DNA of 30,432 bases from JACMNW01 sp043721855 (GTDB lineage: Bacteria > Pseudomonadota > Alphaproteobacteria > Rhodobacterales > Rhodobacteraceae), in NCBI GenBank assembly GCA_043721855.1, contig JAYSPY010000136.1, positions 1 to 30,432 on the forward strand, read 5' to 3'. Shown in pieces: positions 1 to 6,339 of the stretch (within the stretch, counting starts at the first letter, position 1; the number at the start of each line of letters is the position of its first letter). Position numbers and translations under genes: made by a program. The notes under the pieces are model-generated. The model made no database searches. It had not been told where the DNA came from and was given only the letters and a program-made list of their open reading frames with translations.

Positions 1-67
1 CGGGGCCTCGCCCGTTTAATGTCGAACGGTTGCACCTCGCCCGCCGAGGCCCCGGCCTGCGCCGGGG
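1..67. repeat. Overlapping GC-rich inverted repeats at the window edge
   Basis: Bases 1-10 (CGGGGCCTCG) are perfectly complementary to 45-54 (CGAGGCCCCG). Bases 50-56 (CCCCGGC) pair perfectly with 61-67 (GCCGGGG) around a CTGC loop. The two hairpins share 50-54, so only one can form at a time. A 9-base direct repeat, CCTCGCCCG, also occurs at 6-14 and 35-43. There is no T-run, so a simple intrinsic terminator is not evident. It lies 3' of the minus-strand lipoprotein at 95-241 and may belong to a gene outside the window. Confidence 0.45.
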
Positions 68-94
68 CGATTGTGCTGGAGTCAATCGTGATGC

Positions 95-241
95 TTAAAA
101 CAACCCGTCGCCGCCCTGTTCCTGCTCAATCGCCTCATCGGCCACAACCGCAGCACCGCCGCCAATAAGCAACGGCGCGCAGCCGGACATGGCGACCAGC
201 GCTATCAGCGCCACAAGACCCAAAACTCTTTTATGCATCAT
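95..241 (-). CDS. Tiny lipoprotein, function unknown (48 aa)
   Basis: This short gene encodes a probable outer- or inner-membrane lipoprotein. A basic start (MMHKR) is followed by a hydrophobic segment and the lipobox-like sequence MSGC near residue 20, so the mature part would be only about 28 residues: a Gly/Ala stretch (LLIGGGAAVVADEAIE) and an acidic tail. The frame stays open upstream to 313, but the adjacent ATG codons at 239-241 and 236-238 fit best with the signal peptide; the ribosome site (AAAGGC) is weak. It lies just downstream of an entericidin-type lipoprotein gene on the same strand and has a similar architecture, but I do not see the entericidin sequence pattern in it. Function is not assignable. 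The call rests mainly on the signal peptide and lipobox. Confidence 0.6.
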   Translation of the reverse strand: MMHKRVLGLVALIALVAMSGCAPLLIGGGAAVVADEAIEQEQGGDGLF

Positions 242-309
242 TCTGCCTTTCCATGGCCAATGCCCCGTAAATGCCCGCTCAATATCCGGCCCCTCAATAC
301 CCGGCCCGC

Positions 310-450
310 TCAATACTTGGTCTGGGCATCCTTCGATTCCGCGGTAATCGCTTCACCAGCGGTGGTGATATCACGCCCAGCACCTTCAACAGTTTCGCAA
401 GCCGACAGGATCATCAGGGCCAGCAGCGGTAGCAGGGTCAGATATTTCAT
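310..450 (-). CDS. Entericidin A/B family lipoprotein (46 aa)
   Basis: The start ATG at 450 is preceded by AAAGGACACGCC, a good ribosome site. The protein has a classical lipoprotein signal (MKYLTLLPLLALMILSAC) with lipobox LSAC and Cys18 as the modified residue. The mature part begins ETVEGAGRDITTAGEAI, the pattern of the entericidin EcnA/EcnB family (Cys-x-T-x-x-G-x-G-x-D, then a short helix). In enterobacteria, entericidins are small amphipathic lipoproteins proposed as an antidote/toxin pair; in alphaproteobacteria single copies are common and their role is unclear. It lies 68 bases upstream of another tiny lipoprotein gene on the same strand, so the two may be co-transcribed. Family assignment is good; toxic activity is not implied by sequence alone. 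Confidence 0.82.
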   Translation of the reverse strand: MKYLTLLPLLALMILSACETVEGAGRDITTAGEAITAESKDAQTKY

Positions 451-550
451 GGCGTGTCCTTTTTTGGGGTTCAGATTTATAACGCAGCGTGCGCCCATCG
501 GTTCCCCCAGCCAGACATGATTTCCCGGCAATCAAACTGGGACCACACTG

Positions 551-1063
551 CTACCGCACCCTGATGCCGCTTTCCGCCTCCTCCGGCACGCCCTCCTCGC
601 CGTAACGGCGTTGCAAAATCTCCATTACGGCGACACGGTTTTTGTCGGCCACCTCTGGCCCCACATCCTCCCACGCTTCACCCAAGGCCTGTGCGACCTC
701 GCCAAACGCAGGTTTTTGTCCGTCAAAATACTCGGCCCGGCGGCGATAGTGGTTGCGGGTTTCCGCCCCCCGGATCAGCCCCGCCAGCCGTGCATGCATA
801 TAGCTTTTCAGCACATCATTGATGCGCGGCCCGTAGCCGTCGCCCATGGATTTGAAAAACCGCACAACATCGGCATCAAGGCCAAGGTTCACCTTCACCC
901 GTGCCGTGCGCGGCGTGGCCGATGCAATCTCGTGCCAGGCTTCCGGGATGCGCCCGGTCAGTTCCACCGCGTTGTGCAAATCCCATTCCAGACGGCGCAT
1001 CACGTCCATCATATAGGTGGTCTGTTCGCGCTGTTTGGCGGTTTGTGACGGCGGCTTTGGCAT
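551..1063 (-). CDS. BrnA-like antitoxin-domain protein, orphan (170 aa)
   Basis: The middle of the protein (about residues 52-90) reads ARVKVNLGLDADVVRFFKS followed by a GYGPRINDVLKSYM-type segment. This matches the BrnA / DUF4415 ribbon-helix-helix antitoxin fold, where a short beta strand contacts DNA and the 'G.GYQ.RIN.VLR.Y' helix pair dimerises. Both flanks are longer than in minimal BrnA proteins: about 50 residues before and 80 charged residues after. The start at 1063 (MPKPPSQTAK) is chosen because GGAG stands about 8 bases upstream; the frame is open to 1099 through a TTG and another ATG. No BrnT-type toxin gene adjoins on either side, so it is an orphan or a domesticated regulator. 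Role inferred: DNA-binding or autoregulatory protein. Confidence 0.75.
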   Translation of the reverse strand: MPKPPSQTAKQREQTTYMMDVMRRLEWDLHNAVELTGRIPEAWHEIASATPRTARVKVNLGLDADVVRFFKSMGDGYGPRINDVLKSYMHARLAGLIRGAETRNHYRRRAEYFDGQKPAFGEVAQALGEAWEDVGPEVADKNRVAVMEILQRRYGEEGVPEEAESGIRVR

Positions 1064-1141
1064 CTGCGTTCTCCGGCTTTGGGCCATTGGATCAGCCAAA
1101 CCTTAACCCCATCTGACCGGGGCGCGCGTAGAGACGCGATC

Positions 1142-1169
1142 AAGACGCAAAGAAGACGCCAGCAAGACG
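1142..1169. repeat. Three AAGACG copies phased at 11 bp
   Basis: AAGACG occurs at 1142-1147, 1153-1158 and 1164-1169, each exactly 11 bases from the last, so all lie on one face of the helix. The array directly abuts the CtrA-type site at 1170-1185. It sits between the BrnA-like gene (start 1063, minus) and the lipoprotein gene (start 1208, plus). The phasing is visible; binding by a regulator is inference. Confidence 0.5.
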
Positions 1170-1185
1170 TTAACTAAGCCTTAAC
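1170..1185. promoter_or_regulatory. Perfect CtrA-type binding site
   Basis: The sequence TTAACTAAGCCTTAAC fits the full CtrA consensus TTAA-N7-TTAA(C) with a 7-base spacer. CtrA is the alphaproteobacterial response regulator that in this order mainly controls motility, gene-transfer-agent and cell-cycle genes. The site ends 22 bases before the start of the lipoprotein gene at 1208 and is about 107 bases from the divergent BrnA-like gene, so it could serve either. Being so close to 1208, it could act on a promoter with a very short leader or as a repressor site. Chance occurrence is possible, but the match is exact. Confidence 0.55.
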
Positions 1186-1207
1186 CCTAAGCCGTCAAAC
1201 TACCCCC

Positions 1208-1495
1208 ATGAAACGCCTTATCCCCTTGATTTTCCTCGCCGCTTGCGGTGCCCAACCCACGCCCTCGATGTTTGGGGCAGAGCGGATTGAAGTTGCGCGA
1301 AATGGCCGCCAATACGTTGTTTTCAAGAAAGAAAAAACCGTGGAAATCATCCGCCTCGGCTACGCCAAACGCGGCGAACACCAAGCCATCCGCGCCGACA
1401 TGATCGCCCTGATCCCCGAGGTAACTGGTTGTAAGTTAACAGAAAATTCCCTGCAAGGCGACAGCGGTGAAATGCGCGGGCGGATCAACTGTTAG
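1208..1495 (+). CDS. Small lipoprotein, function unknown (95 aa)
   Basis: The protein starts MKRLIPLIFLAACGAQ, a short lipoprotein signal with lipobox LAAC and Cys13 as the probable lipidated residue. The mature part of about 80 residues has no membrane segment; two more cysteines (in VTGCKL and at the final residue) could form a disulfide in the periplasm. I recognise no catalytic motif. No clear Shine-Dalgarno precedes the ATG (upstream is ACTACCCCC), so translation may be leaderless or weak. A perfect CtrA-type site lies just upstream. It stands alone: the divergent neighbour is the BrnA-like gene and the next downstream feature is tRNA-Arg. Real gene status is supported by the signal and full-length coding; function unknown. 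Confidence 0.72.
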   Translation: MKRLIPLIFLAACGAQPTPSMFGAERIEVARNGRQYVVFKKEKTVEIIRLGYAKRGEHQAIRADMIALIPEVTGCKLTENSLQGDSGEMRGRINC

Positions 1496-1576
1496 GGCGA
1501 AAACACACCATAGGCCTCATTTGGTAACGCCCGACCGCAAGCACGCTTGAATATTCGCCAAAGGCAGATTAATCCA

Positions 1577-1610
1577 ACATTCATGATGTTGCCAGCCACT
1601 AAAATAGTGG
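1577..1610 (+). promoter_or_regulatory. Dyads and possible -10 box upstream of tRNA-Arg
   Basis: In the 130-base gap before the tRNA, AACAT-TCATG-ATGTT (1577-1591) and CCACTA-AAA-TAGTGG (1596-1610) are two back-to-back stem-loops. The second contains TAAAAT (1600-1605), a fair -10 element that would put transcription start about 14 bases before the tRNA at 1626. No convincing -35 was seen at the right distance. Promoter role is inferred. Confidence 0.35.
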
Positions 1611-1625
1611 AAATTCAACCTCAAA

Positions 1626-1702
1626 GGATCCATAGCTCAGCTGGATAGAGCAGCCGACTTCTAATCGGCAGGTCGAGGGTTCGAGTCCTTCTGGGTCCGC
1701 CA
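1626..1702 (+). tRNA. tRNA-Arg (anticodon TCT)
   Basis: A full cloverleaf can be drawn by hand over 77 bases. The acceptor stem GGATCCA pairs with TGGGTCC. The D-arm is GCTC/GAGC, the anticodon stem GCCGA/TCGGC, and the loop CTTCTAA gives anticodon TCT, reading AGA. The variable loop is AGGTC, and the T-arm GAGGG/CCTTC has the loop TTCGAGT. Discriminator G and the CCA end (1700-1702) are encoded. The gene stands alone, with an accessory-looking stretch downstream (repeat copies, a secreted protein, a PIN protein). tRNA genes are common integration targets, but I found no second copy of its 3' end in the window. Confidence 0.97.
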
Positions 1703-1819
1703 TTTTTTCGGAATTTTTGAAGCTGGATCGCACGCGTGCGATGGCTGGTATGCTATTGTATTATATGGGTATTGTTGATTTTGTTAAGGAAATTTTAAGG
1801 GTTTTTGGTGTGGTGGTTG

Positions 1820-1925
1820 GTGGGGAGGCCCCCCACCCCAGCCTTCCCCACTTGGGCGAAGGGGAGCATGGTTCTGTGGTGTGGTGTGGGATGTCAGGCT
1901 TAGGTGGGTGTACTTGCGGGCGGGG
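1820..1925. repeat. GC-rich intergenic repeat, copy 1
   Basis: It begins GGGGAGGCCCCCCACCCCAG, continues through a small dyad (CCTTC at 1842-1846 against GAAGG) and ends near GGTGGGTGTACTTGCGGGCG. It shares its order of blocks with copy 2 at 2494-2608: CCCCCACCCCAGCC, TCCCCAC, GGGGAGC, TGGTTCTG and GGTGGGTG(T/A)AC(T/C)TGCG. It lies between tRNA-Arg and the secreted protein gene. From memory, similar 'CCCCACCCCAGCCCTCCCC' elements are scattered between genes in many alphaproteobacteria; no transposase is present here. Confidence 0.7.
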
Positions 1926-1947
1926 CGTGTGACCTGTTGAACATGCG

Positions 1948-2430
1948 TCAGCGCACCAGACAGCTGCTGCCATCAACCGGGAAGATGCCTGTTTCGCGGT
2001 AATTTTTCAGGGCGGTTCGTGCGGCGAGTTTGATCAGGCAGTCCATTTCAGGCTGCCTGTCGGGGTTGGGGGTTTGCAGGGCTGCGGTGATGCCAAAGGC
2101 TGGGGTGCCGTCATAGGGAATGGCGTAAGCCTCGGGTGAGATGCCGATGGTGGCGGAGATGGTGTACATCCAAACTCGGCCCGCGCCTGTGCCGACCCAA
2201 CGCCCGACATCGCTGTCGGTCATAATATTAACCACCACATCCGCGCCGGGGCCGGATTTGGCGGTTAACCCCGATTTCGCCATGACTGCGGCCAGTGGCG
2301 GGATCAGATAATTGCCATAACCGCTGGCATATTGGCTGGAGGACAGCTCGATAATGTAGGTTTTGCCGGTAAGCGGGTCGGCAGTGGCGGGGGTGGCGAG
2401 CAGGATCAGGGCGAGGATGACGTGGCGCAT
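1948..2430 (-). CDS. Secreted protein of unknown function (160 aa)
   Basis: From the ATG at 2430 the protein begins MRHVILALILLATPATADPL, a clean Sec signal peptide with cleavage expected after TATA or TADP (around residue 17-18), so the product is periplasmic or secreted. The mature part (~140 residues) has no membrane segment and two cysteines (MDCLIKL and the near-terminal SSCLVR) that could pair. Segments such as GADVVVNIMTDSDVGRWVGTG suggest an alpha/beta fold, but I cannot name a family. An upstream in-frame ATG at 2454 exists, but it would put His/Pro residues before the signal. No strong ribosome site is seen for either start. The gene is bracketed by two copies of a GC-rich repeat (1820-1925 and 2494-2608). 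Confidence 0.65.
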   Translation of the reverse strand: MRHVILALILLATPATADPLTGKTYIIELSSSQYASGYGNYLIPPLAAVMAKSGLTAKSGPGADVVVNIMTDSDVGRWVGTGAGRVWMYTISATIGISPEAYAIPYDGTPAFGITAALQTPNPDRQPEMDCLIKLAARTALKNYRETGIFPVDGSSCLVR

Positions 2431-2493
2431 GGGGGGGGCCGGGTGGGTATGCATTTATTGCGTATTTTACGGGAATATTTTGTGCGGTAAATG

Positions 2494-2608
2494 GTGGGAA
2501 AGGCCCCCACCCCAGCCCTCCCCACGAAGGGGGAGGGGGAGCGTGGTTCTGATATGTGGCGTGGGGGGGGCGTGTCGATGGTGGGTGAACCTGCGCAAAA
2601 GGGGCGGA
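2494..2608. repeat. GC-rich intergenic repeat, copy 2
   Basis: This is the second copy of the element at 1820-1925, in the same orientation, about 570 bases away. It contains a strong hairpin: CCCTCCCC (2516-2523), loop ACGAA, then GGGGAGGG (2530-2537). Similarity to copy 1 extends beyond the hairpin to GGTGGGTGAACCTGCG. The pair encloses the secreted-protein gene. It could act as a terminator or processing signal, or simply be a dispersed repeat. Confidence 0.7.
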
Positions 2609-2650
2609 ACCACTCGCCCTACGGCTCGCGATAGCCATTCTGATAGCGCG

Positions 2651-3622
2651 TTACGACGCTGAATTTAGCGCCAGTTTGATGGCACAGGTTGACAGACCTG
2701 CGTAGCTGTATACGGCAGCCGCTAGTCGATGGGCACCCTCGTCGCATGTAATGAAGGCGTCAAAGAAACTTGCCTCACCGATATGTAGGCAGTCCATAAA
2801 CTGGGCGCGATAAGGCTGCTTTTTCGTTTCCATTTTAGTTCGAAGTGCTTTGCCGCTACCGGATACTGCGCCAAACGTGAACATCGTGAATGCGAAAGCT
2901 GTCAGGTCGCTGGCTCGATCTGATTTTCCCTTGGCAAAACCTCGCGGAAACTGTTCTTGGAATACTCTTCTATCAGCCGGGTCAAATTGATCTAAAACGG
3001 CATCTATGACTTGCTCAGCAGGAATCTGGGTGATGTTACCAAGATCAATAACCCGCTGCCTAACCTCGCCAACCTTTTGAGCTTCAGTCGCGAAGTCTAT
3101 AGATGCAAAACTTTGTCGTATCTCACGCTCCGCGCGCAACAATTTATTCCTTAGAAGCAATCCGCCTAAGGTCCGCACAAGAAAGCTACTATCCACAAAA
3201 ACTGCGGATACGACTGTTTTCATAGAAACAATATAGTCGTCAAGAATTTCTGCAGCATCGGTATCGACCAAACCACCAGTCATCTTGAGCAGCGGAAACA
3301 GTGAACGAAGATAAGTCTCCTCCAGCGAGCCCACATGGTCACGGTGCCATTCAATTTCGAATGCTGGATCAATTTCAGATAATTCTACATTCCCGGCACC
3401 CCGCATAGTCGCTGACTTTTCTAGCGACAGAAACAAAGGATTCAAGTTGCGAAGCCGTTCAATATAGCGCTCGGGGGCGGAACCCAAGCAAATTTCGGTC
3501 AGATGATGATGCGAGACAACAGGCACTAGCCCACGTTGCCTTAATTCTGTGAATGATTGCAAAACAGACTGATGGTCGAGATTTCCAAGGACACTCTGGT
3601 CAAGATAGGCGGTTGCCCTCAC
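2651..3622 (-). CDS. Large PIN-domain protein, putative RNase (323 aa)
   Basis: The protein starts at a GTG (3620-3622) that overlaps the pyrG stop as GTGA, so translation is probably coupled; GGAGG and GAGG lie just upstream inside pyrG. The N-terminus RATAYLDQSVLGNL gives the first PIN strand with Asp8, and HHLTEICLG gives Glu43. Near the C-terminus FMDCLHIGEASFFDAF, followed by ITCDEG, gives Asp277, Asp288 and Asp294: the acidic set and 'D..H...A...D.F.T.D' spacing of a PIN nuclease. Between them lies an unusual helical insertion of about 230 residues. Ordinary PIN toxins are about 130 residues, so this is a long variant. Composition differs sharply from neighbours: 22 of 60 bases are G/C at 3181-3240, against 36 of 60 at 3901-3960 in pyrG. 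No antitoxin gene adjoins. RNase activity and horizontal origin are inferred. Confidence 0.75.
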   Translation of the reverse strand: MRATAYLDQSVLGNLDHQSVLQSFTELRQRGLVPVVSHHHLTEICLGSAPERYIERLRNLNPLFLSLEKSATMRGAGNVELSEIDPAFEIEWHRDHVGSLEETYLRSLFPLLKMTGGLVDTDAAEILDDYIVSMKTVVSAVFVDSSFLVRTLGGLLLRNKLLRAEREIRQSFASIDFATEAQKVGEVRQRVIDLGNITQIPAEQVIDAVLDQFDPADRRVFQEQFPRGFAKGKSDRASDLTAFAFTMFTFGAVSGSGKALRTKMETKKQPYRAQFMDCLHIGEASFFDAFITCDEGAHRLAAAVYSYAGLSTCAIKLALNSAS

Positions 3623-5262
3623 ACCAACCTCGCCCCCTCCACCGCCGCCCGTACAAAATCCGCGAACAGCGGATGCGGGGCGAAGGGTTTGCTCTTCAGT
3701 TCCGGATGAAATTGCACGCCAATGAACCACGGGTGATCCAGAACTTCCACGATTTCTGGCAGTTTGCCGTCGGGCGACATGCCCGAAAACACCATCCCGC
3801 ATTTTTCCAGCTGGCTGATATATTTCGCGTCCACCTCATAGCGATGCCTATGGCGTTCTTCGATTTCCAGCGCGCCGTAGATGCGGGCCACGGCGGAGCC
3901 GGATTTCAGGATGGCGGTGTAGGCGCCAAGGCGCATGGAACCGCCTTTGTCATCACCGGTTTTGCGTTGCACGATGTGGTTGCCCTGCACCCATTCTTTC
4001 AGGTGGTAAACCACGGGCGTGAAGCGTTTTGCACCTGCCTCAACGTCGAATTCTTCTGAACCGGCATCGGCGACGCCTGCCAAGTTACGCGCGGCCTCGA
4101 TCACCGCCATTTGCATGCCAAGGCAGATGCCAAGGTAGGGGATTTTCTTTTCGCGGGCGTATTTTGCCGCCTTGATCTTGCCCTCGGTGCCGCGTTCGCC
4201 AAAGCCGCCGGGTACGAGGATGGCGTGGAAGGGTTCCAGATACGGCGCGGGATCTTCGCGCTCGAATATCTCGGCGTCGATCCATTCGGCTTTGACGCGG
4301 GTGCGGTTGGCCATGCCGCCATGCGTCAGCGCCTCGGCTATGGATTTATAGGCATCTTCCAGCTGGGTGTATTTGCCGACGATGGCGACGCGCACCTCGC
4401 CTTCGGCATGGGTCAGGCGGTCCATCACATCTGTCCAGCGATCAAGGTTCGGGCGCGGGGCGGGGCTGATCTGAAAGGCATCCAGCACGGCGCTATCCAG
4501 CCCTGCGCGGTGGTAGGCAAGCGGGGCCTCGTAGATGGTTTTCAGATCATAGGCGGCGATGACTGCCCCTTTGCGGACATTGCAGAAAAGGGCGATCTTT
4601 TCCATTTCCTTGTCCGGGATCGGGTGTTCGGAGCGCAGCAGCAGCACATCCGGGGCAAGGCCGATGCTTTGCAGCGCTTTGACCGAATGCTGGGTGGGTT
4701 TGGTTTTCAATTCGCCAGATGCCGCGAGGTAGGGCAGCAGGGTCAGGTGCATCAGGATGCACTGGCCGCGCGGGCGTTCATGGATGAACTGGCGGATCGC
4801 CTCGAAAAACGGCAAGCCTTCGATATCGCCCACGGTGCCACCGATTTCGCACAGCATGAAATCAACCTCATCCTCGCCGATGCGCAGGAAATCCTTGATC
4901 TCGTTGGTGACGTGGGGGATGACTTGGATGGTTTTACCCAAATAGTCGCCACGGCGTTCCTTTTCCAGCACGGTGGAATAAATGCGCCCGGAGGAGACTG
5001 AATCCGTTTTGCGGGCGTGGACGCCGGTAAAGCGTTCATAATGGCCCAGATCAAGGTCGGTTTCCGCCCCATCGTCGGTGACGAATACTTCGCCATGTTC
5101 AAACGGCGACATCGTGCCGGGATCGACGTTCAGGTATGGATCAAGTTTGCGCAGGCGCACGGTGAAGCCCCGGGCTTGCAAAAGCGCACCCAAGGCAGCC
5201 GAGGCGAGGCCCTTTCCAAGCGAGGACACCACACCGCCGGTGATGAAAATATAGCGCGCCAT
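3619..5262 (-). CDS. pyrG: CTP synthase
   Basis: CTP synthase converts UTP to CTP using ATP and glutamine, the last step of pyrimidine nucleotide synthesis, in the cytoplasm. The 547-residue length matches the family (about 545). The synthetase domain (1-265) opens with YIFITGGVVSSLGKG, the P-loop-like ATP site, and has CEIGGTVGDIEG near 138-149. The class I glutamine amidotransferase domain (about 290-545) carries GICLGMQ with nucleophile Cys380 and FHPE with His519 and Glu521. The start at 5262 is set by the family N-terminus (MARYIF) and GGGAG about 7 bases upstream, although the frame is open further. It lies 150 bases downstream of secG, a common order in this group. The stop codon overlaps the start of the PIN-domain gene. 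Confidence 0.98.
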   Translation of the reverse strand: MARYIFITGGVVSSLGKGLASAALGALLQARGFTVRLRKLDPYLNVDPGTMSPFEHGEVFVTDDGAETDLDLGHYERFTGVHARKTDSVSSGRIYSTVLEKERRGDYLGKTIQVIPHVTNEIKDFLRIGEDEVDFMLCEIGGTVGDIEGLPFFEAIRQFIHERPRGQCILMHLTLLPYLAASGELKTKPTQHSVKALQSIGLAPDVLLLRSEHPIPDKEMEKIALFCNVRKGAVIAAYDLKTIYEAPLAYHRAGLDSAVLDAFQISPAPRPNLDRWTDVMDRLTHAEGEVRVAIVGKYTQLEDAYKSIAEALTHGGMANRTRVKAEWIDAEIFEREDPAPYLEPFHAILVPGGFGERGTEGKIKAAKYAREKKIPYLGICLGMQMAVIEAARNLAGVADAGSEEFDVEAGAKRFTPVVYHLKEWVQGNHIVQRKTGDDKGGSMRLGAYTAILKSGSAVARIYGALEIEERHRHRYEVDAKYISQLEKCGMVFSGMSPDGKLPEIVEVLDHPWFIGVQFHPELKSKPFAPHPLFADFVRAAVEGARLV

Positions 5263-5412
5263 GGTGGGCTCCCGTGTAAAAAAAAGGCTGCGATCGGGGT
5301 AAAAGAATCGCTGCATCACGGGGATTGAGATGTAGCTGGTCTTGCGCAAAAACGCAACACGACCGCTAGATGCTGTCATGCACTATCGGGGTGCGTCTAA
5401 TGATTGTGGTGG

Positions 5413-5778
5413 TTAGTCGGCTGCGCGCGGCGGTGTTGCGGGTGCATCTGCAGGGGCCGGGGGCAACAGGTCTGTGCCGGTGCCAAGCGGCGTGGTGGGC
5501 ACTTTGGGGGCAGGCACTGTGCCGCCGATCTGGTCGATCACCGAAGATGTGCTGGACCGGGACGCCGCGATGATCGTCAGCGCGATGGAGGTAGAGATGA
5601 AAGCCGCCGCGAGCACCCATGTGACCTTGGCAAGGGCCGAGGTGACGCCGCGCCCGGAGGTGGTATTGTTGCCGCCACCACCCATGCCCAAGCCGCCGCC
5701 TTCAGACCGCTGCAGCAGCACAAGGCCGATCAGGACAAGGGCCAGGATCAGGTGAATGGACAGAACGATATTTTCCAT
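5413..5778 (-). CDS. secG: Preprotein translocase subunit SecG
   Basis: SecG is the small accessory subunit of the SecYEG channel in the inner membrane. The N-terminus MENIVLSIHLILALVLIGLVLLQ is the first membrane helix, followed by the conserved cytoplasmic loop RSEGGGLGMGGGG and, after 'SALAKVTW', a second helix (about residues 53-70). The rest is an Ala/Pro-rich tail ending PPRAAD, longer than in E. coli SecG (110 aa), as is usual in alphaproteobacteria. AAGGAA lies about 12 bases before the ATG. It is read in the same direction as pyrG, 150 bases away, and may be co-transcribed with it; no terminator was seen in the gap. Confidence 0.95.
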   Translation of the reverse strand: MENIVLSIHLILALVLIGLVLLQRSEGGGLGMGGGGNNTTSGRGVTSALAKVTWVLAAAFISTSIALTIIAASRSSTSSVIDQIGGTVPAPKVPTTPLGTGTDLLPPAPADAPATPPRAAD

Positions 5779-5860
5779 GGGCGCAGGGGTTCCTTGAGGT
5801 GACGCGCCTATCTAGGCGGATGCGGCGCGCACTGCAAGCCCTTGGGGCAAGGTGTGCGGA

Positions 5861-6256
5861 TCAGCTTTCAACCTCGTCCACCGTGGCCTGGCCCGACAGC
5901 CGTTGGCGCAGGATGGACCATGACAGGCCGATGCCAAGGATCAGCGAGAGTGCAAGGATGCCGAGCCAGACCGTCAGGTTGGTGTTACCGAGGGCAAGGA
6001 CGCCGTAGTCGATCAGCACCCAGATAACGGCCCCAAACAGGGCGGCAACCACGATCATGCCAAACGCGCCAAGGGAACGGAAGGTTGCGCCGACGTAGAT
6101 GATATAGCCCACGCCCAGCAGCAGGCCCAACAGCACGGCCAGCGGCATCTGGGTTTGCCAGTTGGCTTGTGCCCAATGGACAAAGTTAAACGGCGTGGGG
6201 TTGAAGGTGGCCGTCAGCAGCAAGAACGCGCCCAGCCAACGAAGAAGAATGCCCAT
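5861..6256 (-). CDS. Four-helix inner-membrane protein, DUF6524-like (131 aa)
   Basis: The protein is almost all membrane: hydrophobic segments at about residues 3-17, 37-55, 63-86 and 92-115, with a short acidic tail (ATVDEVES). The opening GILLRWLGAFLLLTATFNPTPFNFVHW looks like a small Rhodobacterales membrane family I associate with DUF6524; that name is from memory. GAGG stands 8 bases before the ATG. It is transcribed towards secG, 82 bases away, and lies 83 bases after the VOC gene, in a head-to-tail row. Function is unknown; no catalytic residues or transporter signature are visible. Confidence 0.8.
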   Translation of the reverse strand: MGILLRWLGAFLLLTATFNPTPFNFVHWAQANWQTQMPLAVLLGLLLGVGYIIYVGATFRSLGAFGMIVVAALFGAVIWVLIDYGVLALGNTNLTVWLGILALSLILGIGLSWSILRQRLSGQATVDEVES

Positions 6257-6339
6257 GATATGCCTCAGACTGCTGCGGATTGGCCCCTTGGTGCCAAAGG
6301 GCGGGGCCGCTGTCTAGGGGGGGATGAGATGTGCAGAAG

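Noticed and set aside
1626..1702. tRNA-Arg as an integration (att) site for a genomic island
   Set aside because: No second copy of the tRNA 3' end and no integrase gene were found in the window.
2228..2638. Open frame reading PSWGGLGWG-like residues across repeat copy 2
   Set aside because: Its apparent similarity to other frames comes from the GC-rich intergenic repeat itself, not from a protein family.
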